DNA of 64,000 nt from Thermoanaerobacteraceae bacterium (GTDB lineage Bacteria; Bacillota; JADQBR01). Of the stretch, positions 16,649-25,767 are shown piece by piece. A program made the translations under genes and the position numbers. The notes under the pieces were generated by a model that was given only the letters and a program-made list of their open reading frames with translations, searched no databases and had not been told where the DNA came from. The stretch covers positions 1 through 64,000 of the forward strand of contig JACDOG010000009.1 in NCBI GenBank assembly GCA_017656305.1, read 5' to 3'. Within the stretch, counting starts at the first letter, position 1. Every line of letters begins with the position of its first letter.

Positions 16649-16718
16649 CGCTGTATAATTGTGGGAATATGGCTCACAAGTCTCTACCGGGTAACCGTAA
16701 ATTACCCTGGCTACAGCG
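16649..16718 (+). ncRNA. Guanine-class purine riboswitch aptamer (first of a tandem pair)
   Basis: P1 is CGCTGTA (16649-16655) with TACAGCG (16712-16718); P2 is TTGTG/CACAA (16659-16663/16675-16679) and P3 is GGGTAA/TTACCC (16689-16694/16702-16707). The loops carry the conserved ATATGGC and CCGTAAA sequences that form the loop-loop contact, and the J2/3 segment reads CTACC. The specificity position in J3/1 (GGCTAC) is C rather than T, which indicates guanine/hypoxanthine rather than adenine. No terminator separates this aptamer from the next; both must act through one expression platform at 16807-16860. Confidence 0.9.
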
Positions 16719-16726
16719 GAAAGTGC

Positions 16727-16824
16727 ACCTAGAGTTCCGCATGCTTTTTTAGCATGGCTGGATCGAGTGGTGCAGGTGCCTATCGAGCACTACACCGGAG
16801 GGATAAAAGCCCAGACGGGTAGGT
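16727..16824 (+). ncRNA. PRPP-type (ykkC family) riboswitch aptamer (second of a tandem pair)
   Basis: The ykkC signature is clear: CTAGAGTTCCG near the 5' end, GCTGGATCGAG in the middle, and ACCGGAGGGATAAAAGCCC near the 3' end. P1 can form from ACCTA (16727-16731) and TAGGT (16820-16824); ATGC/GCAT (16741-16744/16752-16755) closes another hairpin. ykkC relatives sense guanidine, ppGpp or PRPP; a position right after a guanine aptamer and ahead of purine genes is the published arrangement of PRPP aptamers, so PRPP is the best call. Its 3' strand overlaps the terminator stem, so ligand binding should prevent termination. Confidence 0.85.
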
Positions 16825-16868
16825 TTCTGCTACAGCGGTGGAATCTACCCGTCTGGGCTTCTTGATTT
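16807..16868 (+). terminator. Riboswitch-controlled terminator of the tandem leader
   Basis: A perfect 16-bp stem forms between 16807-16822 and 16845-16860 (core GCCCAGACGGGTAG with CTACCCGTCTGGGC), followed by a weak T-rich tail (CTTGATTTT). The left arm overlaps the PRPP aptamer's last conserved bases and P1 strand. The loop contains TACAGCG (16831-16837), a copy of the guanine aptamer's P1 3' strand, which could pair with the P1 5' strand at 16649-16655 and oppose termination. Bases 16869-16969 hold only the ribosome site region. Confidence 0.85.
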
Positions 16869-16969
16869 TAACAAACTTTTTTAAGCGGGAGGTGAAATAC
16901 AGGCTTTGGGTTGGGGTGCTGGATAGGCAGGAAATTTACGGGAAAAATTATTTAAGGGAGTGAACGAGA

Positions 16970-18268
16970 GTGTTGGAAAGGCTGTTTAAATTAAAAGAAA
17001 ACAACACTGATGTGCGGACTGAGATTGTTGCCGGTGTTACCACTTTCATGACCATGGCTTACATCATCTTTGTCAACCCCGCTATTTTAAGTGAAGCCGG
17101 AATGCCGTTCGGCGCGGTCATGGTGGCAACCGTACTGTCTGCTGCTTTTGCGACCCTGCTCATGTCCTTAATTGCTAATTACCCGTTTGCTTTAGCACCT
17201 GGTATGGGACTTAACGCATTTTTTACCTACACGGTAGTATTGGGAAGGGGCTTGACCTGGCAGGCAGCTCTGGCTGCAGTATTTGTCTCCGGTCTTATCT
17301 TTTTGCTCTTGACCCTCACTAAGGCGCGTGAAGCCATTGTTAATGCCATTCCCATGTCGCTCAAGCTGGCTGTCAGCGCCGGCATCGGTCTTTTCATAGC
17401 GTTTATCGGTTTTAAAAATGCCGGCATTATCGAAAGCGACCCGGCTACTTTTGTCAAGCTGACTGCTGACTTCGGAAAGCCAGAAGTGCTGTTGGCTGTA
17501 ATCGGCCTGGTTATCACGGCTGTGCTAGTGGTAAAAGGCATCAAGGGTGCACTGCTGTACGGTATTTTAATTACCACTGTTATCGGTATTCCCATGGGAG
17601 TGACAAACATCAGCAATTTTAAGCTGGTCAGCATGCCGCCCAGCATTGCCGATACTTTCCTGGCGATGGACTTTAAGGCATTGATGGATTACGGCCTAAT
17701 CACCATTATCTTCACTTTTACCTTTGTGGACCTGTTTGATACCATTGGTACTTTGGTTGGTGTTGCCAGCAAGGCGGACATGCTGGATGAGAAGGGACAC
17801 TTGCCCAGGGCAAACAGAGCTTTGCTGGCTGATTCCTTGGGCACCACCTTTGGCGCCCTGTTGGGCACTAGTACGGTTACTACCTATGTGGAAAGCGCTT
17901 CCGGTGTCGCTGAAGGCGGGCGTACTGGACTGACTTCCCTGACAGTGGCCGTGCTGTTTCTGCTGTCCATTTTCTTCTCCCCGCTAGTGGGTATTATTCC
18001 CGGTGCCGCAACAGCTCCGGTGCTGATTATCGTTGGTATTTTCATGATGCAGTCGGTAATGAAGATAGATTTCACCAATTACCTGGAAGGTATTCCGGCA
18101 TTTTTCGCCATTGTGATGATGCCGTTTACCTTCAGCATTGCGGAAGGCATTGTCTTCGGTGTGCTGGCATATACCATTCTGCATGCACTGGCCGGTAAGC
18201 ATAAGGAAATCAGTCTTACCATGTGGATACTGACCATCTTGTTTATCATTAGATTCTTTATCGTTTAG
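16970..18268 (+). CDS. NCS2-family purine permease (AzgA/PbuG type)
   Basis: The 432-residue protein has about 12-14 membrane helices and the AzgA/PbuG pattern: NTDVRTEIVAGVTTFMTMAY near the N-terminus, LAPGMGLNAFFTY, and TFTFVDLFDTIGTLVGVA with the later STVTTYVESASGVAEGGRTG. These permeases import hypoxanthine, guanine or adenine with protons. It is the first gene behind the tandem guanine/PRPP riboswitch, so import is adjusted together with de novo synthesis. GTG 16970 follows AAGGGAGTGAACGA. The exact base preference cannot be told from sequence. Confidence 0.9.
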   Translation: MLERLFKLKENNTDVRTEIVAGVTTFMTMAYIIFVNPAILSEAGMPFGAVMVATVLSAAFATLLMSLIANYPFALAPGMGLNAFFTYTVVLGRGLTWQAALAAVFVSGLIFLLLTLTKAREAIVNAIPMSLKLAVSAGIGLFIAFIGFKNAGIIESDPATFVKLTADFGKPEVLLAVIGLVITAVLVVKGIKGALLYGILITTVIGIPMGVTNISNFKLVSMPPSIADTFLAMDFKALMDYGLITIIFTFTFVDLFDTIGTLVGVASKADMLDEKGHLPRANRALLADSLGTTFGALLGTSTVTTYVESASGVAEGGRTGLTSLTVAVLFLLSIFFSPLVGIIPGAATAPVLIIVGIFMMQSVMKIDFTNYLEGIPAFFAIVMMPFTFSIAEGIVFGVLAYTILHALAGKHKEISLTMWILTILFIIRFFIV

Positions 18269-18276
18269 CAAATAGT

Positions 18277-18318
18277 AGGGGGTCAGGATGGGGAAGTGCT
18301 TTTCCTGCCTGTCCCCCT
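18277..18318 (+). terminator. Strong hairpin after the permease gene, possible partial terminator
   Basis: AGGGGG plus CAGG (18277-18287) pairs with CCTG plus CCCCCT (18308-18318), with GGAA/TTCC closing the top (18292-18295/18302-18305). There is no T-run on the + strand (TAAACTTTC follows), so it is more likely a message-stability or partial terminator element that lowers or separates expression between the permease and the pur genes. Confidence 0.5.
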
Positions 18319-18326
18319 AAACTTTC

Positions 18327-18386
18327 AAGATGTGGGAAGTGCGAGGTTCGAGGCAGTGGTTTCGGGTCTGGCACATCCTACATCTT
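18327..18386 (+). repeat. Palindromic intergenic element upstream of purE
   Basis: AAGATGTGGGA followed by GTGC (18327-18342) mirrors GCAC followed by TCCTACATCTT (18371-18386), giving about 15 bp of stem with one mismatch and one G-T pair, around a 28-base G/T-rich loop (TTCGAGGCAGTGG). It has no coding potential. It may be a dispersed palindromic repeat or a structured RNA in the operon message. Confidence 0.5.
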
Positions 18387-18441
18387 CTGTCCAACCGTCA
18401 AATGATAAAACTATAAGTAAAATTTGCAAGGAGGAATAATT

Positions 18442-18966
18442 ATGGCACAACCAAAAGTCGGCATAGTTATGGGCAGTGATTCCGATTTGCCGGTAATGAA
18501 GGACACTGTGGAAATTCTGGATCAACTGGGAGTGGAGTATGAAGTTGTCATAACCTCGGCCCACCGGGTGCCGCAGAAAACGGCTAAGTATGCGGCTACG
18601 GCAGAGGAGCGCGGTCTGGAAGTGATTATTGCCGCTGCCGGGGGCGCGGCACACCTGCCCGGCGTAATTGCCGCGGAAACGGCGCTGCCTGTGATCGGTG
18701 TACCTATCAAAACTTCGGCCCTGGGCGGTGTGGATTCTCTCTACTCCATAGTCCAGATGCCCAAGGGTGTTCCCGTAGCTACCGTGGCAATCAACGGTGC
18801 CAGGAATGCCGGTATCCTTGCTGCACAGATAATCGGTGTAAAGGATGAAGCTGTTCGTGAAAAAATTAAACGGTTTAAAAAAGAAATGGCGGAAGCTGTA
18901 GAGGAAAAGGATAAAAAACTGCAACAGCTAGGAGTTGCAGCCTATTTGGAGAATATGAATAAGTAG
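18442..18966 (+). CDS. purE: 5-(carboxyamino)imidazole ribonucleotide mutase
   Basis: The 174-residue protein has the PurE signatures [32 protein letters not shown] and a C-terminal [16 protein letters not shown]. PurE makes CAIR in the sixth step of IMP synthesis. In the class I route this needs PurK, but no purK lies between purE and purB, unlike B. subtilis; either purK is elsewhere, or CAIR is made from AIR and CO2 without it. ATG 18442 follows AAGGAGGAATAA. It is the first enzyme gene after the permease. Confidence 0.95.
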   Translation: MAQPKVGIVMGSDSDLPVMKDTVEILDQLGVEYEVVITSAHRVPQKTAKYAATAEERGLEVIIAAAGGAAHLPGVIAAETALPVIGVPIKTSALGGVDSLYSIVQMPKGVPVATVAINGARNAGILAAQIIGVKDEAVREKIKRFKKEMAEAVEEKDKKLQQLGVAAYLENMNK

Positions 18967-18970
18967 CAGG

Positions 18971-19018
18971 AATTCCCAGGTATGCCAGCTGTAAGAATAC
19001 CTGGGAATTGCATTTTAA
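18971..19018 (+). terminator. Strong hairpin between purE and purB, possible partial terminator
   Basis: AATTCCCAGGTAT (18971-18983) pairs perfectly with ATACCTGGGAATT (18997-19009) over a 13-base loop, followed by GCATTTTAATTTTT. The broken T-run suggests incomplete termination or a 3' stability element inside the operon rather than its end, because all following genes are pur genes. Confidence 0.6.
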
Positions 19019-19042
19019 TTTTTAGCGGAGGTTGATGCATTT

Positions 19043-20338
19043 ATGATTGAACGCTATACGTTGCCGGAGATGAAAAAAATCTGGTCGGAGGAAAACAAGT
19101 TTCGCAAGTGGTTGCTAATTGAAATTTATGCCTGTGAAGCCTGGGCCAAGCTGGGAAAGATACCGGAACAGGCGTTAAAGGAGATACAGGAAAAAGCGGA
19201 TTTTGATATTGATCGTATCAAGGAAATTGAAAGAGTTACCCGTCACGATGTCCTGGCATTTACCACTGCCGTGGCGGAGAAAGTAGGCGATGCTTCCAAA
19301 TATATACACATGGGCATGACTTCGTCCGATGTATTGGACACGGCGCTGGCGGTACTGATGAAAGAGGCCGCCGAAAAGATTCTGGAAAAGCTGGAGGAAT
19401 TACGTGAAGTCTTGGTACGCCGTGCCCGGGAAGAAAAATATACTATCATGATCGGCCGGTCTCATGGTGTGCATGCCGAACCGGTAACCTTTGGTTTAAA
19501 AATGGCTTTGTGGGTTGCGGAAGTGGACCGTAATATTGAACGGCTGAAGAAAGCAATGGAAACCATCAGTGTTGGGCAAATTTCCGGGGCCGTAGGCACT
19601 TTTGCCAATGTAGACCCACAAGTGGAGGAATACGTATGTGAAAAACTGGGGTTGAAACCGGCGCCGGTAACCACACAGATTATCCAGCGGGACAGGCATG
19701 CGGAATTTTTAACGACCTTAGCGGTAATAGGCAGTTCTCTGGATAAGTTTGCTACGGAAATCCGCAACCTCCAGCGGACGGACATTTTGGAAGTGGAAGA
19801 ATGGTTTGCCGAGGGGCAGAAAGGCTCCTCGGCAATGCCCCACAAGAAAAATCCCATCACTGCCGAGCGTGTATCCGGACTGTCCCGGGTGCTCAGGGGC
19901 AATGCCCTGGCCGCCCTGGAAAACGTGGCGCTCTGGCACGAAAGGGATATCACCCATTCGTCCGTGGAACGGGTGATTATTCCGGACAGCACCACCGTGC
20001 TGTATTACATGCTTCATAAATTTATTGAGATAATGGATAACCTGGTGATTCACAGGGACAACATGAAAGAAAACCTCAATAAAACTCTCGGCCTGGTATT
20101 CTCCCAGCGGGTACTGCTGGCCCTGGTGGAAAAAGGCGTGCTGCGGGAGACAGCCTATCACTGGGTGCAGCGGAATGCCATGAAAGCCTGGAAAGAAAAG
20201 CGGCAGTTTATTGATTTGCTCAAGCGTGATGAGGATATTACCAAGTACCTGTCTAAAAAGGAGATAGAAGGGCTTTTTGACTATGATTATCATCTGAAGC
20301 ATGTGGATTACATTTTCAAGCGGGTGGGAATTGAGTGA
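19043..20338 (+). CDS. purB: Adenylosuccinate lyase
   Basis: The 431-residue protein belongs to the fumarase/aspartase superfamily. It carries HMGMTSSDVLDTA, the GRSHGVHAEPVTFG segment and the family signature GSSAMPHKKNPI with its mobile catalytic loop. PurB acts twice, releasing fumarate from SAICAR in IMP synthesis and from adenylosuccinate in AMP synthesis. Length and motif order are normal. ATG 19043 follows AGCGGAGGTTGATGC. It sits between the hairpin after purE and the palindromic gap before purC. Confidence 0.96.
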   Translation: MIERYTLPEMKKIWSEENKFRKWLLIEIYACEAWAKLGKIPEQALKEIQEKADFDIDRIKEIERVTRHDVLAFTTAVAEKVGDASKYIHMGMTSSDVLDTALAVLMKEAAEKILEKLEELREVLVRRAREEKYTIMIGRSHGVHAEPVTFGLKMALWVAEVDRNIERLKKAMETISVGQISGAVGTFANVDPQVEEYVCEKLGLKPAPVTTQIIQRDRHAEFLTTLAVIGSSLDKFATEIRNLQRTDILEVEEWFAEGQKGSSAMPHKKNPITAERVSGLSRVLRGNALAALENVALWHERDITHSSVERVIIPDSTTVLYYMLHKFIEIMDNLVIHRDNMKENLNKTLGLVFSQRVLLALVEKGVLRETAYHWVQRNAMKAWKEKRQFIDLLKRDEDITKYLSKKEIEGLFDYDYHLKHVDYIFKRVGIE

Positions 20339-20349
20339 TTAAAGAATTC

Positions 20350-20425
20350 AGAAGACAGTAGCCAGCATGTGAGTCTAAAGAAAGTCTGCTGTATTTCGGT
20401 TTCTGACTCCTGATTCCTGTCTTCT
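20350..20425 (+). repeat. Palindromic, low-complexity intergenic element between purB and purC
   Basis: AGAAGACAG (20350-20358) mirrors CTGTCTTCT (20417-20425), with GAGTC/GACTC pairing inside. The right half reads as repeated CTGACTCC/TGATTCC/TGTCTTC units, a composition seen in degenerate dispersed intergenic repeats of related Firmicutes. No open frame of merit is present. It occupies most of the 157-base gap before purC. Confidence 0.5.
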
Positions 20426-20495
20426 CATCCTGAGATTTACGGTCTATGTTCAAATTTTGCTTTTTGTATCTAAACCTAGAAAGGAGAGAGGATTG

Positions 20496-21212
20496 ATGGT
20501 GGAAAAAAGACAACTGCTTTACGAAGGAAAGGCAAAGAAAATCTATCAAACGGATAACCCGGATTACCTGTGGGTGGAGTATAAGGATGATGCGACGGCT
20601 TTTGACGGTAAGAAGAAAGGGACCATTGCAGATAAAGGTTACTACAACAACCAGATTTCCGCTATTCTGTTTGACTGGCTGAAGCAAAAAGGAATTGACA
20701 ATCACTTTGTCAAGCTTTTGGGTGACCGGGAGCAGCTTGTAAAGGCCTTGGAGATTATCCCCGTGGAGGTTATAGCCCGAAACATTGCTGCCGGCAGCCT
20801 GGCAAAAAGACTGGGCATGGAAGAGGGAACGGAACTGCCCAAGCCTGTCCTGGAGTTTTGCTACAAGTCTGACGAGCTGGGCGACCCCATGATTAACGAA
20901 TACCATATTGATGCCCTGGAGTTGGCAACCATAGACCAGATGAACCAGATTAAAAAGCAAGCGTGGGAAATTAACAAGCTGCTGGTGGATTATTTTAAGG
21001 AAAAAGGCATTTTGTTGGTTGATTTTAAACTGGAATTTGGCGTGCACCGGGGGCAGGTATTGCTTGGCGACGAAATATCTCCCGATACCTGCCGCTTCTG
21101 GGATGCGGAAACCAAAGAGAAGCTTGACAAAGACCGCTTCCGCCGGGATATGGGCAGGGTGGAAGATGCTTACCGCGAAATTTTGCGCCGGGTGAAGGGA
21201 GAGGTTGATTAA
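20496..21212 (+). CDS. purC: SAICAR synthetase
   Basis: The 238-residue protein has the PurC signatures [28 protein letters not shown] and [13 protein letters not shown]. It joins CAIR to aspartate with ATP to make SAICAR. ATG 20496 is chosen because AAGGAGAGAGG is just upstream; an in-frame upstream start at 20457 would add a non-conserved extension. The stop codon overlaps the purS start by one base (TAATG), which indicates translational coupling. Confidence 0.95.
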   Translation: MVEKRQLLYEGKAKKIYQTDNPDYLWVEYKDDATAFDGKKKGTIADKGYYNNQISAILFDWLKQKGIDNHFVKLLGDREQLVKALEIIPVEVIARNIAAGSLAKRLGMEEGTELPKPVLEFCYKSDELGDPMINEYHIDALELATIDQMNQIKKQAWEINKLLVDYFKEKGILLVDFKLEFGVHRGQVLLGDEISPDTCRFWDAETKEKLDKDRFRRDMGRVEDAYREILRRVKGEVD

Positions 21213-21460
21213 TGTTCCGGGCCGAGATAAAGGTGATGTTGAAAAAAGGGGTCCTGGACCCCCAGGGTGGTGCTGTAGAACGTTCTCTGCATGCGCTGGA
21301 GTATGACAATGTAAGCCAGGTACGGGTTGGTAAATACATGGAGTTAACGCTGGATGCAGCCGACCGGGAGGCAGCAAAACAGCAGGTCCGCGAAATGTGC
21401 GAACGCCTGCTGGCAAACCCGGTAATTGAAGATTACACCTTTGATTTAGTGGAGGTGTAA
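21212..21460 (+). CDS. purS: FGAM synthase subunit PurS
   Basis: The 82-residue protein has the PurS pattern [19 protein letters not shown] and a C-terminal [14 protein letters not shown]. PurS bridges the PurQ glutaminase and the small-type PurL synthetase in the three-protein FGAM synthase complex found in Gram-positive bacteria. The start overlaps the purC stop, and only two bases separate its stop from purQ. Length is exactly that of the family. Confidence 0.95.
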   Translation: MFRAEIKVMLKKGVLDPQGGAVERSLHALEYDNVSQVRVGKYMELTLDAADREAAKQQVREMCERLLANPVIEDYTFDLVEV

Positions 21461-21462
21461 TC

Positions 21463-22170
21463 ATGAAATTTGGCGTGGTGGTATTTCCGGGGTCCAACTG
21501 TGATGCTGACGTAAAATACGTGATTGACCAGGTGCTGAAACAGCCGGTGGACTATATCTGGCACCAGGAAGCGGATGTGTCGGGATACGACTGCCTGGTG
21601 CTGCCCGGTGGTTTTTCCTTTGGCGACTACCTGCGTATTGGAGCCATTGCCCGGTTTTCACCTGTGATGAAAGGCGTGGAACGGTTTGCCAGGGACGGCG
21701 GGCTGGTGATTGGTATTTGTAACGGCTTCCAAATTTTATTGGAAGCGGGCCTGCTGCCGGGAGCGATGAAGATAAACGACAATCTGCAGTTCAGGTGTCA
21801 TGATACGTTTTTACGGGTGGAAAATGCGACCACTCCTTTTACCGGTAGGATGTCCGCAGGGCAGGTGGTAAAAATACCCATTGCCCATGGCGAGGGCAAT
21901 TACTATGCCGATGAGGAAACACTGGCGGAACTGGAAAAGAATGGGCAGGTAGTATTTCGCTACAGTACCCCTGAAGGTGAGATTACCAGGGAGGCTAATC
22001 CCAACGGTTCAACCGCCAATATTGCAGGTATAGTCAATAAGGAAGGCAATGTGCTGGGAATGATGCCTCACCCGGAAAGGTGCGCGGAAGCCATATTGGG
22101 GGGCGAAGACGGTAAATTAATTTTTCAATCCATTGTCGATTGGCTGGAAAGAGGTGGCAACAGTGACTAA
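21463..22170 (+). CDS. purQ: FGAM synthase glutaminase subunit PurQ
   Basis: The 235-residue protein is a class I glutamine amidotransferase: [10 protein letters not shown] at the N-terminus, [12 protein letters not shown], nucleophile Cys86 in [10 protein letters not shown], and a C-terminal MMPHPERC with the catalytic His. It supplies ammonia to PurL for conversion of FGAR to FGAM. Start ATG 21463 follows GGAGGTGTAATC, which lies in the end of purS. It overlaps purL by 8 bases. Confidence 0.96.
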   Translation: MKFGVVVFPGSNCDADVKYVIDQVLKQPVDYIWHQEADVSGYDCLVLPGGFSFGDYLRIGAIARFSPVMKGVERFARDGGLVIGICNGFQILLEAGLLPGAMKINDNLQFRCHDTFLRVENATTPFTGRMSAGQVVKIPIAHGEGNYYADEETLAELEKNGQVVFRYSTPEGEITREANPNGSTANIAGIVNKEGNVLGMMPHPERCAEAILGGEDGKLIFQSIVDWLERGGNSD

Positions 22171-24358
22171 ATTATGGCAGGAGATGGGATTGACTGATTA
22201 CGAGTACAATAAAATAATCGAGCTACTAGGACGGGAGCCCAACTACACGGAACTAAGCATGTTTTCCGTGATGTGGTCGGAGCACTGCAGCTACAAGCAT
22301 TCCCGCCCGGTACTGCGCAACTTCCCCACGGACGGGCCGCAAGTACTACAGGGCCCGGGTGAAAATGCTGGCGTTGTGGATATCGGCGACGGCCAGGCAG
22401 TTGCCTTTAAAATTGAAAGTCACAACCACCCTTCAGCCATTGAGCCATTTCAGGGAGCGGCAACCGGTGTAGGCGGCATTATCAGAGATGTGTTTACCAT
22501 GGGTGCAAGACCCATAGCGTTGTTAAATTCCCTGCGTTTCGGTTCTTTGGACAGGGACAGGGTGAAATATCTTTTTAACGGCGTGGTGTCCGGCATCAGC
22601 TGGTACGGAAACTGCATCGGTATTCCCACTGTTGGCGGAGAAGTTTACTTCAATGACAGCTATACCGGGAATCCTCTGGTTAATGCCATGTGTGTGGGCC
22701 TGCTGGAGCATAAAGACCTGAAAAAAGGCGTGGCCAGCGGGGTGGGTAACCCTGTTATGGCAGTAGGGGCGCGTACCGGCAGGGACGGCATTCATGGGGC
22801 CACTTTTGCTTCTGAGGAACTCAGTGATGAGTCGGAAGAAAAGCGGCCATCCGTACAGGTGGGTGACCCCTTTATGGAAAAGCTGCTTTTGGAAGCGTGC
22901 TTGGAATTGATACGCTCTGGAGCGGTAATCGGCATGCAGGATATGGGAGCGGCAGGTCTGGTCAGTTCGTCCTGTGAAATGGCCACTCGCGGCGGCAGTG
23001 GCATGATCATAGACGTGGCCAAGGTGCCGCGCCGGGAGGAAGGTATGGAGCCTTACGAGGTGCTGCTTTCGGAATCTCAGGAACGGATGCTGGTGATTCC
23101 GAAAAAGGGCAAAGAACAGCTGGTTAAAGAAATATTTGCCAAATGGGGTCTGGAAGCGGCGGTAATCGGCCGGGTGACTGATGACGGCATGCTCACCATC
23201 ATGGATGGTGAGAAAAAGGTGGCTGCCGTACCGGCCACGGCACTGACGGATGCGTGTCCCGTATATGAACCGGAGGCTAGAAAACCGGCATACCTGGAGC
23301 AAACCGCTGCTTTTACGCCTGAATCTTTGCCGGCTGTGGAGGAATACAACGATGTTTTGCTGCGGCTGCTGGCCTCGCCTACCATTGCCAGTAAGGAGTG
23401 GGTATACCGGCAGTATGACTACATGGTGCGTACCAATACGGTGGTGGGTCCTGGTTCCGATGCAGCTGTCTTGCGGGTAAAAGGTACGAAAAAAGGTGTG
23501 GCAGTGACCACGGATTGCAACTCACTGTACTGCTACCTGGATCCTTTTACCGGCGGGGCTATTGCCGTGGCGGAGGCTGCCAGAAACCTGGTATGCAGTG
23601 GTGCCAAACCGCTGGCGGTTACCGACTGCCTTAACTTCGGCAACCCGGAAAAGCCGGAGATTTACTGGCAGTTCAAGCAGGCTGTGGCCGGCATGAGTGC
23701 AGCCTGTGAGAAACTCGGCACCCCGGTGGTCAGCGGTAACGTTAGTTTCTATAACGAAACCAACGGTGAAGCAATTTATCCCACTCCGGTGGTGGGGATG
23801 GTCGGTCTTATTGAGAATATTGAGCAGCGGTGTACCATGGACTTCAAACAGGAGGGAGATTTAATCTACCTGCTGGGAGAAACGAAAGCCGAATTGGGCG
23901 GTTCACAGTACCTGTCCGTCATTTACGGCCAGGATGCCGGCAAACCGCCGCAGCTTGACCTGGACCTGGAAGCTGCGGTACAGGGCTGCTGCCTTGAGGC
24001 AATAAAAAGAGGACTTATTGCTTCCGCTCACGACTGTGCAGAGGGAGGGTTGGCGGTTGCCCTGGCTGAATGTGCCATCAGCGGGCGCAGGGGCTGTTCT
24101 GTCGGTGTTTCTAGCGACTTGACGGCTACAGAGGTGTTGTTCTCCGAGAGCCAGTCGCGTATTGTGGTGAGCGTTACGCCCGAAAATGAGAAGGAACTGC
24201 TAGCGCTGGCAGGGGAATACAATGTTCCCTGTCAGAAGCTGGGGATTGTTGCTGGAAATGATTTGCGCATTATGGTTAACGGAACTGAAGTAGTGAGTGT
24301 ACCGCTGGACAAAGCGGAAAATACCTGGCGGGAGGCGATTGCATGCAAGCTGGGTTAG
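22163..24358 (+). CDS. purL: FGAM synthase subunit PurL (small type)
   Basis: The 731-residue protein has a duplicated AIR-synthase-like fold. Visible motifs include [48 protein letters not shown] and, in the second half, [16 protein letters not shown]. It lacks a glutaminase domain, which fits the separate PurQ and PurS. GTG 22163 is chosen over an upstream in-frame start at 22133 because GAGGTGG lies just ahead and the N-terminus then begins as [14 protein letters not shown]. It overlaps purQ by 8 bases and purF by 16. Confidence 0.95.
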   Translation: MTKLWQEMGLTDYEYNKIIELLGREPNYTELSMFSVMWSEHCSYKHSRPVLRNFPTDGPQVLQGPGENAGVVDIGDGQAVAFKIESHNHPSAIEPFQGAATGVGGIIRDVFTMGARPIALLNSLRFGSLDRDRVKYLFNGVVSGISWYGNCIGIPTVGGEVYFNDSYTGNPLVNAMCVGLLEHKDLKKGVASGVGNPVMAVGARTGRDGIHGATFASEELSDESEEKRPSVQVGDPFMEKLLLEACLELIRSGAVIGMQDMGAAGLVSSSCEMATRGGSGMIIDVAKVPRREEGMEPYEVLLSESQERMLVIPKKGKEQLVKEIFAKWGLEAAVIGRVTDDGMLTIMDGEKKVAAVPATALTDACPVYEPEARKPAYLEQTAAFTPESLPAVEEYNDVLLRLLASPTIASKEWVYRQYDYMVRTNTVVGPGSDAAVLRVKGTKKGVAVTTDCNSLYCYLDPFTGGAIAVAEAARNLVCSGAKPLAVTDCLNFGNPEKPEIYWQFKQAVAGMSAACEKLGTPVVSGNVSFYNETNGEAIYPTPVVGMVGLIENIEQRCTMDFKQEGDLIYLLGETKAELGGSQYLSVIYGQDAGKPPQLDLDLEAAVQGCCLEAIKRGLIASAHDCAEGGLAVALAECAISGRRGCSVGVSSDLTATEVLFSESQSRIVVSVTPENEKELLALAGEYNVPCQKLGIVAGNDLRIMVNGTEVVSVPLDKAENTWREAIACKLG

Positions 24359-25767
24359 ACAAAGTGAAGGACGAGTGTGGTGTTTTTGGCATTTATGCAC
24401 CCGGAATGGAAGTGGCCAAACTCACTTATTACGGTTTATATGCCCTGCAGCACCGTGGACAGGAAAGTGCTGGCATTGCCACCTCTGATGGGAAGGATAT
24501 TCGACTGCACAAGAACATGGGTTTGGTAACAGAGGTGTTTTCCGAAGAGGTACTAGAGAAACTACACGGCAATATTGCTATCGGTCACGTGCGTTATTCC
24601 ACCACGGGTTCAAGCCTCCTGGCCAATGCCCAGCCGCTTTCCTTCCGGTATTTGCGGGGGCAGGTAGCTCTGGCCCACAATGGCAATTTGACCAATGCCC
24701 ATGAACTGCGAAACAGCCTGGGTGCTGCCGGGTCAGTGTTTCAATCCACTACTGACAGCGAGGTAATTGTCAACCTGATTGCCCGCTACGGGCAGAATCC
24801 CATTGAAGAAGCTCTGATGAAATGTATGATCGATATCAAAGGAGCTTATTCGCTGCTGGTGATGACTAAGGACAAGCTAATCGGCGTGCGGGACCCGTTT
24901 GGGGTGCGCCCGCTGTGTATCGGCAAGCTGGATGAAGGGTACGTTCTCGCCTCCGAGTCCTGCGCGCTGGATACCGTTGGTGCCCAGTTTCTGCGGGATG
25001 TAGAGCCGGGGGAAATTGTGGTAATTGATGACAGGGGACTGCATTCCATAAGAAATCTGCGCAGTCTTCGGCGGGCATTATGCATCTTTGAGTTTGTTTA
25101 TCTGGCCAGACCGGACAGTAATATTGACGGCTTGAATGTGGTACAAACCCGCCGGGAATTTGGTCGGCAGCTGGGAAGGGAGTGCCCTATTGATGCGGAC
25201 ATCGTGATACCGGTGCCGGATTCCGGTACTGCCGCTGCCGTAGGTTACTCTGAAGAAACGGGAATTCCCTTTGAAGAAGGCTTGATGAAAAACCGGTATG
25301 TGGGGCGGACCTTTATTCAGCCTTCGCAAGAAATGCGTGACCTGGGCGTACGGTTGAAGTTAAATCCCATAAAAAACGTGGTGGCGGGCAAACGGGTGGT
25401 TATGGTGGATGATTCCATTGTTCGCGGCACTACCAGCAAAAAAATTGTGGAAATGCTCAGAAAAGCGGGAGTGAAGGAAGTGCACATGCTGGTCAGCTCG
25501 CCACCGGTGCTGCACCCGTGTTATTACGGAATTGACACTTCCGCCCGCGCTGAACTGATTGCCGCCCAGTATGATCTGGAAGAGATACAAAAGCATATCG
25601 GTGCAGATTCCCTGCATTATTTAAGTTTGGAGGGCATGTACCGGGCTGCCGGCAAAGAGCCTGACTTTTTCTGCAGTGCTTGTTTTAGCGGCCGGTATCC
25701 CATAGAAATACCGGACTTTCAACACATGGGTAAATATGTAATGGAAGCAGGTGGCACCAATGGCTAA
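24343..25767 (+). CDS. purF: Amidophosphoribosyltransferase
   Basis: The 474-residue protein catalyses the first committed step, PRPP plus glutamine to phosphoribosylamine. A short propeptide (11 residues) precedes Cys12 in [10 protein letters not shown], which becomes the N-terminal nucleophile after processing. The phosphoribosyltransferase loop reads [14 protein letters not shown]. Cysteines in HPCYYGID and [12 protein letters not shown] fit the ligands of the 4Fe-4S cluster of the B. subtilis-type enzyme, consistent with an anaerobe. It overlaps purL by 16 bases and purM by 8. Confidence 0.96.
   Translation: MQAGLDKVKDECGVFGIYAPGMEVAKLTYYGLYALQHRGQESAGIATSDGKDIRLHKNMGLVTEVFSEEVLEKLHGNIAIGHVRYSTTGSSLLANAQPLSFRYLRGQVALAHNGNLTNAHELRNSLGAAGSVFQSTTDSEVIVNLIARYGQNPIEEALMKCMIDIKGAYSLLVMTKDKLIGVRDPFGVRPLCIGKLDEGYVLASESCALDTVGAQFLRDVEPGEIVVIDDRGLHSIRNLRSLRRALCIFEFVYLARPDSNIDGLNVVQTRREFGRQLGRECPIDADIVIPVPDSGTAAAVGYSEETGIPFEEGLMKNRYVGRTFIQPSQEMRDLGVRLKLNPIKNVVAGKRVVMVDDSIVRGTTSKKIVEMLRKAGVKEVHMLVSSPPVLHPCYYGIDTSARAELIAAQYDLEEIQKHIGADSLHYLSLEGMYRAAGKEPDFFCSACFSGRYPIEIPDFQHMGKYVMEAGGTNG

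Noticed and set aside
16649-16718. Adenine-type or 2'-deoxyguanosine-type assignment of the purine aptamer
   Set aside because: The specificity base in J3/1 is C, which excludes adenine, and the gene context and PRPP partner fit the guanine class; 2'-dG variants cannot be fully excluded by eye.
16727-16824. Guanidine or ppGpp specificity for the ykkC-type aptamer
   Set aside because: Tandem placement after a guanine aptamer and purine genes downstream fit PRPP; guanidine export or amino-acid genes are absent.
20316-21497. A 393-codon open frame on the - strand across purC, purS and the repeat
   Set aside because: It mirrors conserved purC/purS and has a compositionally odd product without motifs.
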